From assembly GCA_032622095.1 (NCBI GenBank), contig CP136064.1:182004011-182068010 (forward strand): a stretch of DNA of 64,000 bases, in the 5' to 3' direction. Positions 23,979-36,270 of the stretch are shown here, one piece after another (the stretch's first letter is position 1; each line of letters opens with the position of its first letter). Position numbers and translations under genes: made by a program. The notes beneath the pieces are model-generated. The model saw only the letters and a list, made by a program, of their open reading frames with translations. It did not search any database and was not told the DNA's origin. The DNA comes from Siphonodentalium dalli. Taxonomy: Eukaryota; Mollusca; Scaphopoda; Gadilida; Siphonodentaliidae.

Positions 23979-24121
23979 CTGAAAAAGGATAGTTGAAACA
24001 AGTTTATAACATATTTATGTTGGACGTGCGTACTGAACCGCACCTGCAGCCCATCGATAATATCGACGGAGAGGCGTTTGTCACATGACATATCCGCGCG
24101 GATACAGATGCTCGCATGTTG

Positions 24122-24255
24122 CTGTGATAATTTTCCGACTCAGATACCGAGAGCTTTCCGATGAATGGCAACAAGCCATATTTCCGACTAAATCCTGAAA
24201 AATTACCCATAATTCTGCTGTGGTTAAGGAGTCTGTTATTTAGGGCATTACTGTA
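24122..24255. mobile_element. CAGTAATGCCC-type foldback MITE, longer subfamily
   Basis: The right end reads ACCCATAATTCTGCTGTGG through GGCATTACTGTA. The left part contains a second hairpin, GAGCTTTCCGATGAATGG...AAGCCATATTTCCGAC. Related copies lie at 53074-53216 and 54754-54850, and three copies without the inner insertion lie at 28.65-29.13 kb. Confidence 0.65.
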
Positions 24256-24669
24256 TGTTTACTCGTGCAGCCAGTTGTCATTGTCAAATGGAAAAAAATG
24301 TCCATTCATGTGTCCAGATGGGTCTAAATGTTTGTAGTCACTGATATTGCCCATTAAAAACTTCATATTGCATAAGTTTCGGTCATATGCGTACATCGGC
24401 GTTTAATTGAAAGTTATATTCAGCTCTAGCGCCTTTACAACAACACGCAGTATAAACAAACTTGAAAATCCGGATACTTTCCAAATAGAAGGAAGACTCC
24501 TTCGTACTCTATTCGAATATACTTTACAACACAACACAATATTCCGTCCTCGCAATTTCCTCGGCATATTGCTTTAAAATAAGTTGAATGATAAAGATAT
24601 AGCTAAATATATCAATCCATCAGAAGTCGCGATTTTCCGGAGGTTGGACAATTTTTATGAAATTCTTAC

Positions 24670-24780
24670 ATTCATCACAATGCTTTCCCGTGTATCCATG
24701 GTGGCACAGACATTCCGCATGGCCACTGTGTTCAGAACATGCCCCATTTACACATTGTAGACCACTGCATCCGGCTGTAG
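24670..24780 (-). CDS. Lectin-EGF-ZP gene exon 7: EGF-like domain 2
   Basis: The exon (111 bases, phase 1 at both ends) is bounded by acceptor TTCTTCTTCAG and donor GTAAGA. It encodes TAGCSGLQCVNGACSEHSGH followed by AECLCHHGYTGKHCDE, showing the six EGF cysteines in the order C-x4-C-x4-C-x8-C-x-C-x8-C with the typical G-Y-T-G turn. EGF modules are extracellular spacers or protein-binding units. No DxDE calcium-binding signature is visible at its start. It joins EGF exon 6 upstream and ZP exon 8 downstream without a frame break. Confidence 0.85.
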
Positions 24781-24889
24781 CTGAAGAAGAAATACGCATA
24801 TTGTTTGAATAGTTATTAACACTGCTATATATGGACAGAACATGACTGGATGAGACTCCTATATGTCCTAAATCAAATAGTTCGAGAGT

Positions 24890-25190
24890 TCCTACCCTCA
24901 AATTCTGGTCTTGCATGGATGATGGCAATGTAATTTCTGTCCATGTTGCAATGCGCTGCATACTGTTTCAATGTTGCAATGTGTTTTAACACAATGAAAT
25001 ACAATGCAACATTGGCTCTCAGTCGCTGATCGGCAGACACATTCTGGTCTTGCATGGAGGTTGTGTTCGCAAAATAGTTGTACAGTTGAGTGAACACTGC
25101 ATGACTGAAAAGGGTTAGTTTGAACAGTTTCAGAACACAATGCAACATTGGCTCTCAGCCGCTGACTGGCAGCCAGGTGGCTCACCCAGT
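24890..25190. repeat. Internally duplicated segment including a partial copy of ZP exon 8
   Basis: On the minus strand, CCTTTTCAG and then CAGTGTTCACTCAACTGTAC at about 25076-25118 mirrors the acceptor and first ~40 bases of exon 8. The words CAACATTGGCTCTCAG and CTGGTCTTGCATGGA each occur twice in this interval. The exon copy is truncated and not followed by ZP sequence, so it is a pseudo-exon. Confidence 0.6.
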
Positions 25191-26667
25191 CTCGCATTAC
25201 TCCCCCATGGAGTCAATAACTGAGTTGATTTGATAAGCGCTGCTTGACGTTTCATCCGTGGGTAGGGGTAACCCTAAATATTGTATCCGGACAAGCTTAT
25301 TATTTGTCTACCAAGGCAATGTTTTCTGCGTGATCACATGGTATAGTATGGTTTTGTGGAAACTACTTATATGCGCGGTCTTTTGTCCACAAATAAAACC
25401 GACGAAGAGTGGCATGGCGCATAGTCACACTCCATTCACAACCAACATAATTATCATATGCTACTTGTATCGCAACCATGCATGCATACGACTTAAAACC
25501 CCGCCAGGTGACAGTCGCTGTAATAAATCATGCCAAAGTACATGGTAGAGTTCAGTCCCATCGCTGCGCTGGTGAGACTATCGTAGCGAGGGGGCTGAAC
25601 TCTATTATGCAGTTTGGAGCCAGATTATACCATGCATGTACATTTGATACTATCAGGAACCAGAGATACAGAAGCGTACAATAATGACAAGCGACTGTTT
25701 CGGTGCCAATATTAACACAGTAAGCCCTAGATTTGAAAGAGTTAATGCCGAAAGTTTACAAGAGACATGGCCTTGATTCAATGGATGATGCCACATTCAT
25801 TCTGCTGGTTGGGTCAGTCAGTGCTTATGCTGGTTTACAAACACGAACATACTGTCTTTGTTTCTAAAGTGACACTGTTGTAGCCATGGTTAAATTTCAA
25901 ACATCAGTCACAAATAGCAAGTTCAGTATCATTTGACAGCAAAAACACTGTTTGAACATAGCCGATTTAACACTGACTGTACATGTATGCACTTATATTC
26001 AAATTAAGGGGAACAAATTATATCTGGCATCATAATTCTTAATGCATCAAACGACCGGCTCTCAGTCGCTGATTGTCAGAATATATATGCTAACAAGAAA
26101 ACCGTAGTTAGAAATGATAACGACCTCAAGATCAAATATAAAATGTTAAATATATTGGTTTCATGAATGCATGACCTCAGAATTCCGTAAAAACAAATAA
26201 TTCTTCAAATTAGTACAACTGCGGCTTATCACTGAAGGTTTCTCATTCACCACCAGAAAGCCTCTAAATGCTGACAAAAAATCTACTAATCGGATTAAAT
26301 ACACTCGGATACTTGGCAATATGACCTTTATTCTACATCCCAACTGAGACATACTTTATCAGAAATGCGTGTTAGCTGTTATATTATGTAATGTGTTCCC
26401 GCAATAAAATCTTCAAGAGTGGCTCAGCCATTGTTCACACCTAAATATCGAAAGCAAGTAACGCGGTCATAAAAGTTACATACTGCAACAATGAGACATC
26501 CGCGAAGATCCATACATCCTGCAAAAAGTCTAACCGGTATACACATAGCGAGTACGTATTTAATAAAAGTTACCCCATAGCTCCTATGACATCGCCAGAC
26601 CAGCCTCGCATTATTACGCCACCTGTGGTGTTTCTAGCATCTGTGAGTTTGATATTGTGTGGTGGAC

Positions 26668-27108
26668 AGGGCGAATGTATTCTTGGAGATTTTGTGTACC
26701 TTACTCAATCGTACCGATAGAATCACGTAGATGCCGAAATTGTAAAGTTAACGTCACCGGTGTATAATATGTTTATGAACAGGCTGAAATTGTAAACTTA
26801 AAGTCACCGGTGTAATAATATGTTGTTGAAAATATAAATAATTTGATAGACTGAAAATAATATATAACCCATTGGGAGCCCCTAATGTATTCTTGAACAT
26901 TTTGTTTTGTACAATTACTCAATCGTACCGATAGAATCACGTAGATACCGAAATTGTAAAGTTAACGCCACCGGTGTATAATATGTTTATGAAAATATGA
27001 TAAATCGTATCGATAGTCAGGATAGGCTGAAATTGTAAACTTAAAGTCACTTGTTGTTGAAAATATAAATAATTTGATAGACTGAAAATAATGTGTAACC
27101 CATTGCGA
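26668..27108. repeat. Two-copy tandem repeat, 214-base offset
   Basis: ACTCAATCGTACCGATAGAA (26703 and 26917), the CACCGGTGTATAATATG block, and AATAATTTGATAGACTGAAA recur in the same order with high identity. The second copy ends in a long C-run (about 27110-27127). Confidence 0.85.
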
Positions 27109-27689
27109 ACCCCCCCCCCCCCCCCCCTGGTGTAGTGAAGTGAATTGTGGGTACTTTCATTGTGAATATTCTCCGCCATCTTTATTTTCTGGAATTATCA
27201 CCAAGATTTCTCCACTCTATTCTCTTAAACTACACCCGAATCGGTCAAATTCTTTTGATAATTCTATCTCAATACATCTTAGCTACTATTCGGATCTGCT
27301 GTCCCGGTCTAAAAAGGGATAGTTTGACCAAAACGACTATTGACCAAAACTTTGTTTACAAATTGAGCGCACTCGATGACCGGAATGACCCGTCCACGCT
27401 GCAAATTTATTATCGAAAACAAATTCAATTTCTTCCATCTAAAACATAATTACGCGCTGGCCTGGTCATTTTAGGAATATATATGTATCCCACACACATA
27501 CACCAAGTTTCAGCTTAAAATTTTGAAAAATGACAGTTTTATTGACATAAATCGATTTTAATGGCAAATGCCATGTTAAATAAATTTTTGTGCCCTGCAA
27601 ATATTTTCTGAGCTGTTCCATATTGGCACTAGAGTCCATATTTGACCGGTTACACCTGATAATTGTGCGACAGTACAGTCGCGTTACTT

Positions 27690-28390
27690 TATACATCAAC
27701 ATTGGTCATTATCACCCGACAATTTTATTTTGGTCTATCGTATCAACCCCTATTTTCTACCGCATAGCCTGACTAAGTGTCAACATTGGTCTTTATCACT
27801 CCACTAATTTGTATCGTTTCATCGGTATGAATTCCATATCCACATATAACCAACCCAACCTCTAATCCCGGTCCAATTTATTTCTTTCTTTCATCGGTAT
27901 AGTCACGTTACGTAATATTGTATCGCGTGATACTTGTACTTATATGTCTATGGTATTACTATAGTATACCGTATACGTATATCAATTGCTATTCCTTTCT
28001 ATATAATCCTGGTGCCATCTATAGACATAGAGATAATTTCATACCCCCCCCCCCCCAATTTTATATCATTGCTGCTTTAGTACAGTCGCGATATATTACA
28101 TGGCAACATCGCTCCACTAATTTATGTCAGTTCATCGGTAAAAACCCCTTTTTCTCCGAGTCCATATAACCAACCCAACATCTTATAGAAGTCCATAAAT
28201 GACTATTATGGCACTATATAGAGATGACTAAAATTCTGACACCCCCTATTTTACAGCCTTGTTGCAATGTTCAGTAGAGTTGAGATGCATAATATGTCAA
28301 CATTGGTCATTATCGCTCTATAAATTTATATCGGTTCAACCCTTAGTTCCCTGTATCGCCCACCCCTCCCTGAATTTATTTTTTCATTTG
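27690..28390. repeat. Diffuse direct repeats around an ACATTGGTCATTATC motif
   Basis: Related phrases (CAACATTGGTC(A/T)TTATC, CTAATTT(G/A)T(A/G)TC, TTCATCGGTA, ATATAACCAACCCAAC) recur near 27700, 27780, 28103 and 28295 with irregular spacing. A C-run lies at about 28045-28057. This is probably a decayed array. Confidence 0.5.
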
Positions 28391-28648
28391 TATTATAGTC
28401 TCGTTACGTACACATTTTATCTCTTGTAACTTTTGCTTCAATGCGTCGAGTTCCGCTGCAGGGAATACAAAACTGACAACATTTTGAAATGTTAGCAGGC
28501 TTCAAACTCATCTTATCCAAGAAAAACTCTGGTTACATAAGAAATTTGTGTATATGGTGTACACGCATTTGTTGAGTTAAAAACCAAAGGTCCCAAGTCA
28601 AGGTCCAAATCCCCAACACACTGTTGTGAGGTTTAACTCCATCTACAA

Positions 28649-29160
28649 ACAGTAATGTCCAAAGTAATTGATCACTTAACCACAGCAAAATTATGGGTAT
28701 TTTTTCATGATTTTAAATCCTGAAAAATTACCCATATTTATGCTGTGGTTAAGTGGTCAATTACTTTGGGCATTACTGTAACCAATATAAGGATTTGAGG
28801 TTTAATGATAACTCAATCCTCATACAGTAATGTTCAAAGTAATTGACCACTTAAGCACAGCAGAATAATGGGTAATTTATCAGGATTTTAAATGCTGAAA
28901 AAATACCCATAATTCTGCTGTGGTTAAGTGGTCAATTACTTTGGGCATTACTGTAACCAATATAAGGATTTGAGGTTTAATGATAACTCAATCCTCATAC
29001 AGTAATGTTCAAAGTAATTGACCACTTAACCAGAGCAGAATTATTTGTAATTTTTCAGGATTTTAAATCCTGAAAAATTACCAATAAGTCTGATCTGGTT
29101 AAGTGGTCAATTGCTTTGGGCATTACTGTAACCAATATAAGGATGTGAGGTTTAATGAGA
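28649..29160. mobile_element. Three tandem copies of a TA-flanked foldback MITE
   Basis: Hairpins at about 28649-28780, 28823-28955 and 28998-29130 each run from (TA)CAGTAATG through GGTAATTTTTCAGGATTT and back to CATTACTG(TA). They are joined by nearly identical spacers containing ACCAATATAAGGATTTGAGG, so element plus spacer was amplified as a ~175-base unit. CAGT ends with TA flanks suggest Tc1/mariner mobilisation. Confidence 0.8.
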
Positions 29161-30113
29161 ACTCCATCCACATAACTAATAAATATGTGTGAAAATTAAA
29201 ACAAAACAAAATAAATTCCATGATGGCGTCCAATATGGACTGCCTAATTCTGCTCCAAAACATGTATATTGAATATATGGATGTTTATTGGGGGAAACCG
29301 ATTATTTCAATGATATTTTCATTAACTGGGATCCAAAACCTGACTTACGGGAGCGTGCTTCGCGCGCGACTGTATTTTAAGCATATGTGCATATTTAATA
29401 AGCCAACAATTGGAATCCCAATAGAAGATTGGCGTGGGTCCCTTGTGCGATCTGTCCATCGAAAATTATTTAGACATCTCAAGACACGTAAGACCCAATA
29501 ACTTAATATACAGAATAGATACATCTATTGCCTGAGTGACTAATATTTATATTTGTTACAATGAGGTCAAATAGTTGCGAAGCCAGCACCACAATTCTTT
29601 CCCTCCATAGTAAATCTTAAAACAACTTCTAAAGAATTATTAATTTACCTTATATTTGGTATGGAGCGTCCTTGGTTTACTGGAGTTCAGATTTGTTAAC
29701 ACCACGTCGCCAAGTTAATTACTTGCGAAGCCACAGCCATAACTATTTCCCTCCATAGTAATTCTCAAAACAACTTCTTAAGAACAATTGACCAGGTCAG
29801 TTGCACAATTATTGGAAGAGCCACGGTCAATCATTTTTTTAAAACCAAATGCTACATTTAAATTATTGCTTTATTTAACCCAAAAAAAAAATATGAGAAA
29901 ATTAACTTTTACTACTTGCTAAATTTTATCTTTTAATTATTTCATTTTAATTTTAGTATTTACAGCATACTAAGTCCAAGTCTTTATAATCTGTTGAGTG
30001 ACCCCACAGTCGTTTACTTGCTTTGTTAGTAATAATTTGAAGGATTACTTGTTTAAACGCAATTGTTATCAAAATGTTTTATGTATTTTTTATAATTTCT
30101 ATTTATATGTAAA

Positions 30114-30305
30114 TTATACTATAATCTTGGTGGCGTTACCATTTCTGACTATGGTTTTCTTGTACACACTTGAGGGCGTAATAAATATTTGATTAACAGC
30201 TGTGGGAAGATCCATTGGACTGCCTGTACAATTCCCAATAACCTGAACATGAATTGATGTTACATTGTGTTCCATGTCATACCCACCAATGATATATATA
30301 GACAA
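30114..30305 (-). CDS. Unassigned open segment, possible exon
   Basis: A 63-codon frame contains IGGYDMEHNVTSIHVQVIGN and NQIFITPSSVYKK. The composition and NVT/NAT-type glycosylation sites look protein-like, and an AG precedes it, but no donor or family could be confirmed. Part of it (the VYKKTIVRNGNATKI end) is repeated as DNA at 8.65-8.71 kb, so it may belong to a mobile element rather than the surrounding lectin gene. Confidence 0.3.
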   Translation of the reverse strand: MSIYIIGGYDMEHNVTSIHVQVIGNCTGSPMDLPTAVNQIFITPSSVYKKTIVRNGNATKIIV

Positions 30306-30306
30306 T

Positions 30307-30725
30307 ATAGTTAACTGTTCTGGGTAGCGAATGGTTGTTATCCTCGAGTGAGATGCGGAGGTTTATGTTTACGAGGCGCTAACCGAGTGAAAATAATTCT
30401 GGAATCTCAAGAGAGGAAAACCCGTAAACTTCTCAGAACAGTTAACTGTTGTGTTTATAATATGTTGTATACCAGTTTGTTACGAACCAGACCATAATGA
30501 TACTCATGGTAAGACCTAACAGGTTCTTAAATCTACAACACAACCAGCCTTTTCTGTTAAAATAATACGCAATGATACCGAATGACGGAAAACGTTGATA
30601 AAAGTATAATAAAATGTGTCATATTTTCCGTCATTATTTTTACGAGGCGCTAACCGAATGAAAATAATCATCGAATCTCAAGAGAGGAGAAAAAATAGTA
30701 TATACGCAACCCAGAACAGTTAAAT
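30307..30725. mobile_element. Inverted-repeat element with an internal direct duplication
   Basis: Left end GTTAACTGTTCTGGGTA and right end ACCCAGAACAGTTAAATG are inverted. Inside, TTTACGAGGCGCTAACCGA plus AATCTCAAGAGAGGA occurs twice with a 271-base offset. A second GAACAGTTAACTG at about 30440 suggests a tandem pair of one element. Confidence 0.55.
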
Positions 30726-31538
30726 GTCGTGTTTATCATATTTTCTATACCAGTTTGTTACGACGCATTTCTAAAACTACAACACAAAAGCCTTTTCTGT
30801 TAAAAATAACGCGCAATTAATGATAATGAATGAGGTAAACATATGACGCCATTAAGTAGCCAGTGCTGAGAGTAGGATGACATATTGAGAGTGGAATATA
30901 ATTAAACACGTTCGGTTTTCTGGGAGTGGGGATACGATTTATATTGGACCTAAAAGGGAGCTTGAGGCCAGTCTCCGCGCCAGGATTTTTGCAGTATTCA
31001 GGTTCATATTTTAATATTTTCTCCCACAGGACCGATGGGTCCTTGCTGCTCTATCTCTCTCTCCTCGATGTCAGTTTTTAAACTAAGAAAACATATAAAA
31101 GCCTGAATTTGACATCATGTAGTTAAACCTCCAGTTGTCATAAGATTATGAAGTTTTCAGGTTCATATAACCAACTTTCCTTCCCCCTGGGCCCTGGTCT
31201 CGCCCATGCAGGTGACCAGTAAAACAACTATTTATCAATTCAATTCAAAAGATCAAAACCACGGTCTGTGAGGTACCTTTTTTGACAAAAAGCCAATGGT
31301 GAAATTGCGCAAACGTGGGAGTTTGGTCTGGTGCAGGTGCAGTTTATGGCTATTTCGAGGCGGACTCCCCCAACGGAACTTAAATATACACGATTATAGC
31401 CTATATGGACACGTATGATTATGGTGGTCTCGTGATTCAGTGGTATGTATGGCTAAGACAGACACCGAAGTTTGAAGTTTAAACTAAACATGTAGTATAC
31501 CATCAAGCCGGGCTATTAACTTTTAAACGGAAGCTTAC

Positions 31539-31646
31539 ATTGATCGCACTTCTCCCCGGTAAAGCCATCATGACATTGGCACTCCACCAGACCTTGGACC
31601 TCTACACACACGCCTTCTAAACATCCCAGAATGGAGCAGGCATCAA
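31539..31646 (-). CDS. Lectin-EGF-ZP gene exon 6: EGF-like domain 1
   Basis: A 108-base, phase 1-1 exon lies between acceptor AATTCCAG and donor GTAAGC. It encodes DACSILGCLEGVCVEVQG, then LVECQCHDGFTGEKCDQ, which has the six-cysteine EGF pattern with the G-F-T-G turn. The first codon is completed by the last base of lectin exon 5. It is a close sister of EGF exon 7 in length, phase and spacing, so the two probably arose by duplication. No calcium-binding consensus is visible. Confidence 0.85.
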
Positions 31647-31889
31647 CTGGAATTAGGCGAAATATGAGCGATATGAATAAAATAAAAACACACTAACACA
31701 GAACAAGATCCATATACAAAACAAGTTGTGCTCTCTTTTATGTGAGGTCCAGTGTATATGAACCTATACATGGTCTCGAATTCTTTATTTGTCCGACATC
31801 CACATGCACTGGTTGGAGTGATACATATAACCTGCAGAGAAAGGGTTTAATTCGTCAAACAATATTATTTCAACATATACTTTAATTTG

Positions 31890-32127
31890 AACCATTTCTA
31901 TACTAAATGGATTCTACTAGTCTGTCAACAAAAAGGTGTACACCTGAATGGTTTATTATTGATTTGGAGGTATGTTAATGTTATAAAAGCAGACGACAGA
32001 TAAATAAAAGAGCAGAAGGAGCCCTATTTATCGAGGGAAATGTTTAGATAATAAGATATTATTATTATCTGAACGTTTCCTATGGGATAACTACTAATAA
32101 ATTATGCTTTAGTATAGAAAATGTAAA
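31890..32127. mobile_element. TTAA-type MITE (family A), reverse orientation
   Basis: Ends CATTTCTATACTAAATGG and TTAGTATAGAAAATG are inverted. The inner pair AAATGTTTAGATAATAA and TTATTATCTGAACGTTTCC matches the copy at 22.2 kb. Confidence 0.6.
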
Positions 32128-32129
32128 CA

Positions 32130-33165
32130 ACTTATTCAATCATCATGGCGAATGTTCCATTAAATACACTTTCGTTTCAATATTCATTTTGAAGTTTCTA
32201 TAGATTTTCTTCGAAGATTCCCGATGCACTGTTTACACACGATGTATATCGATGTACGTATGTATGTCTTTTGTTAGATCTTCAATACTGGAGGAAATTA
32301 AGAGATATATGTTTGTCATGCACATATCGATCGAGACGATTCACGTCCACGATTGTTCTTAATCCTAAAGTCGTTGGTATATACTTTCTCGATGGTTCCC
32401 ACTTGATGTGAGCTTTACTCGCTGAACATGTTATATATTGTCGCCTCCATTGTTTAGCCAGTATTTACAGAAGAATATATATTTCTAAAGCCAAAGGTTG
32501 AACACATTCGAACCTGTCACAATTTTAGCGTATACAGGCTTGAATTAGAACATGTTCGACCATGATGTATGATCTCGAAAGCTTCAAATAGCTAAGAGAC
32601 TTGATTGAATGTATCAGTCGGAATAATATGATCGCACGTGACACGTAGTGGAGCAACCACACAAATACATCAAACTGTCACAACAATTTCAATCAATACA
32701 CGTAGTTTCCAACTGCATTTAAGTGTATACATTGTGGAAGGCAGCTGAATTAGCTCATGCCTGCAGGTCAAAAATTCAAACTGATAGTCAAAAGGACATT
32801 TGAAAACATGATGAAGAATACAATCTTATATATACACACTAGGTCAAAAGAAGAACAAACAAAAAAGGAACAATGAAAACCAAACAAACAAACAACACGT
32901 TTGTAGGGAGGGATCCAGGATCCCATATTTATTGTGTGCATATTGTATATAAAAAGTTGTATATGTGTTATGCGTGTTACTCATTAATTTGTGTCGTTGT
33001 AATAAAACTTTGATTTGCGTACTGGTGACTAAAAGACTTATCAAAGTAAAATATAGGCCTACATTATATACGCTGTTTCCTAACTTCTAACAAAAGCGAT
33101 TATACGCTGATAGAGCCTCTATTTATGTCCCGTGTTAGTACGGTCAATAAATCGTGTATGTGTAT
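32130..33165. other. No gene recognised (intron)
   Basis: AT-rich intronic sequence. A segment near 32935-33020 (TGCATATTGTATATAAAA, TGTATATGTGTTATGCGTG) matches the core of the foldback element at 55036-55658, indicating a fragment of that family. Confidence 0.4.
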
Positions 33166-33179
33166 ATATAAGGCCGTGG

Positions 33180-33620
33180 CTTAAGAGCAGTATATCGCTC
33201 TTTCGCTATATGGGCCTGACACGTTATACCGTTCTTTAGACTTTAGTACCAAACGCTAAAGAGTGGTATACCACTCTTCATCTTTATGGGTCTGATACGC
33301 TTAAGAACGGTAGGCTATACCGCTCTTTAGCGGTTGGTACCAATGAACGGTATGGGCCTACCGCTCTTCAGCGCTGGCACTAAAGAACGGTATACTGCTA
33401 TTCAGTGACAAACGTCAAAGAACGGGGCACAGGAGTGGTGTACATCGGTATATACCAATATTTAGCTATACATGGTCCTGGCGCGATATAAACAACGGTC
33501 TTACATTATCATCCGTACTGCTCGATCTCCAGTGTCCGACTATAAAGAGCCGTATACCGCTCCTTAGCCCTCATCGCTAAAGAGCGGAATGCCGTTCTTG
33601 AGCCCTCAGTGCTAAAGCCA
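33180..33620. repeat. Array of palindromic AAAGAGCGGTATACCGCTCTT-like units
   Basis: More than ten variants of (A)AAGA(G/A)CGGTA and its complement TACCG(C/T)TCTT are interleaved with GCTAAAG, GGTACCAA and ATGGGCCTG words. Many adjacent pairs form perfect 8-10 bp hairpins. Spacing is irregular, roughly 30-60 bases. No coding potential is apparent. Confidence 0.75.
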
Positions 33621-33629
33621 CTTCGTATA

Positions 33630-36140
33630 TATAATTGCGTCTATAGACTAGTGATGTGAAATCAGTGTTTCCGGTAGCGACCAAATGTGTCTGGATTCTG
33701 GCCCACAAAGCCAAATGACGTAAATGACGTCATGGACCATGTCATGACGTCTTCGCTGGTTTTCGTTCAGCTAACCAACGAAATTGGTCAAAATGAAACT
33801 AATCTATAGGCCTAAATCACATAGGAATTGTTCAGAAAAACTGAAGTTGGTAATTTCATAACCATCCCGTTGGTCCACTTCCGATTCTGTGATTTCACCA
33901 TTTCTTTTGGGAAATTATTGTTCCCAGGATGCTATGCGAAAGCGGAGCGGAAGTCACGTGATTTTTAACCCATTTTTGTGCGCCGTTTTTCATCGTGTCG
34001 AAATTCTGTTTCATGGTATTGTAAAAATTAATGACGTCATTCACGCCTAAACTTGAACAGCAACAACGCGCCTCTGGGTAATCATATATAACCCCAATTT
34101 CGGGGTTGCTAATTAAAAAACGGAACTTCCACCACATGGGTTATCGAGCGAACAATTATTTTAAGCGGCATGTGGTTTTGATAGGAATTATGAAATGCTT
34201 ATGCCTTTTAAGTTATGTACTTATTCCACACCACTGTATAAACTAACCAAGTTCCAGACAGTGAGCCAGTAAAACTGATAAAGAACTCTAAAATAATAAC
34301 TACAATAACTATACTTTACTATGTCCGGGTATGAAATATCATGCTGGATTTTAAATGAATTCATGATACTGGGTCATATTTACAAGCATAAACCTACATC
34401 AACATACAAGTAAAGGTTGTTTACAACATGCAGGCCATTGGAATATATTCTTATAGTATTTCATAGTGTAATAGGTGCGGAATAAAGTAAGATTTGTTGA
34501 TATTTGAATTTTTTGTATATTAATTATAACTATTCTAACTTCATTAATCATTTACTAATTTGTGTACGCATATAGGCCGTCATACAAAAATGGATTTTAT
34601 AATGGAAAAACATTTAAGTAAAAAAAAACAGTCAAGATGGAACCATAAATAGCATTCGAGTGCATCTGGTGCTCAATGAATGGGAAATTTGCAAACACGT
34701 CCAGATAAGCATTCAAATGTGAAAAATTCAAACATCATTTACATATAAATGACGTCATTTACATATACCGTCAATCATATAAAGAAACATTGATATGTTA
34801 TAGTGACTATAGGCCCAGGAGGCCAGGTGCGTTTATGTCAACAATCTTTTGCATTACACTAATATAATTTATGCACATGCCACTTAAACTAAATGACCAT
34901 AAACAACATATAAACAGTATTATTCACATATAAACCATACTAACTGAGAGAATACCTAAGTATTACGAAGAACTCCAACACCATGCAGTTTCATGTAATC
35001 ACACACTTATTCATAACTCATCATTTCCAATCATCTGGGATATTGAGCAATGGATGTTCTTGTTATTAAGGAGAATTTCTACGCAACTGTTTTTGCTTTA
35101 TCAGTTCACAAACAAGAGTACAACCTAGCATTTGCAATCGATAGACATAATAATTTAATTATGTCCCCAAACCTATTGTGAACAAGGAAAATTCAACACT
35201 CATTAAAAATGATTTTTTTTGAATTTTGGGAGCAAGGTGGTGTGCTACTTTGTCGTGAATCGTGATATCAATACCAGGACATTCGGGTTACATGATTTTG
35301 TTCAAGGGTAGCTCTTTGGAATATATAGCAGATAGTCTCCAATTATTTATATATATTCTGAAGAATTGGAAAATGTATCCAAAATATATCAGTTGGATAA
35401 AGAAAGTAACATACATGGGGAATTGTTAACGATCTGTGTAAAAACATGCAAATGAGAATTCTTAATGGGTGCTTCACTAGGCTATTTCACTTTCTACAAT
35501 ATAGAACTGTTTTCTTAATGAACGACAGATAAAAATTACGAATAGCTAATTGTAGTCGTTAATTTTCGGACGGTCCAAAAACCTTTTCGCAGAATTGATG
35601 ATTCCGTTTGTGAGACAATCGTGCTTGCCACTCGCAGTAATTGTGCTGTTTTCAGAACATATCTTAGCGTTTTGCGTTTGGCAAGATTCTTCCGTTTCAC
35701 GACGATGAATGATTTGATTACGAATAATTACACCCACTTCATTCTCTATAGTAAATTCCCGTTGAGTTTATCAAAGCTAATGTAATTAGGTCGAGATTTT
35801 ATCAGTGTAGCGAAAACGACCCAAAAGTATTAGCGCCCAATGATATTTGTAGTCCGTTGCATGCATGGTAACCAGCGACGCTACTTTCTTCGCTAACGCT
35901 TCGCAGTACACAATTGTTTTCACGAACGGCACGAAAGCCTATTAAAGAACAGTAGATCAACATCCAACTTAATACAACGCCCCAATGAATTAAACATTTC
36001 CAAGCTGTTTACAAAGAATTAAATGTTGTCGTATTTGCAACGTATAATAACGAAATGCATGACTAAACTTACACAACTTTTTTGTTTTCGTTTCATTTAT
36101 TTACATTTTCCCCACCAGGCACCACTGGGCATTTCGTAAA
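33630..36140. other. No gene recognised (intron)
   Basis: Long AT-rich stretch. A minus-strand frame at 35546-35737 with cysteines (SCQTQNAKICSEN) has no splice support or family match. Otherwise nothing was seen beyond short A/T runs. Confidence 0.4.
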
Positions 36141-36141
36141 A

Positions 36142-36270
36142 CCACAGCTAGGAGCTTGGAACTTGATCAATAATTGCCTTAATTAGCAATATTTTGGCCA
36201 TAACGCTGGGCCAAAAATTTTTTATTAGCCTAATTAAGGCAGTTGTTGATCAAGTTCCAAGCTCCTGTGG
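36142..36270. mobile_element. Foldback MITE
   Basis: Arms CCACAGCTAGGAGCTTGGAA and TTCCAAGCTCCTGTGG invert over about 60 bases through TTGATCAA, GCCTTAATTA and TTTTGGCC around a six-base loop. Confidence 0.8.

Noticed and set aside
29220-29501. Plus frame of 93 codons (WGKPIISMIFSLTG)
   Set aside because: No recognised domain or splice support; it lies beside the tandem MITE array.
33172-33620. Possible CRISPR-like array
   Set aside because: Units are palindromic but irregular in length and spacing, spacers are not unique sequences of constant size, and the context is an animal intron.
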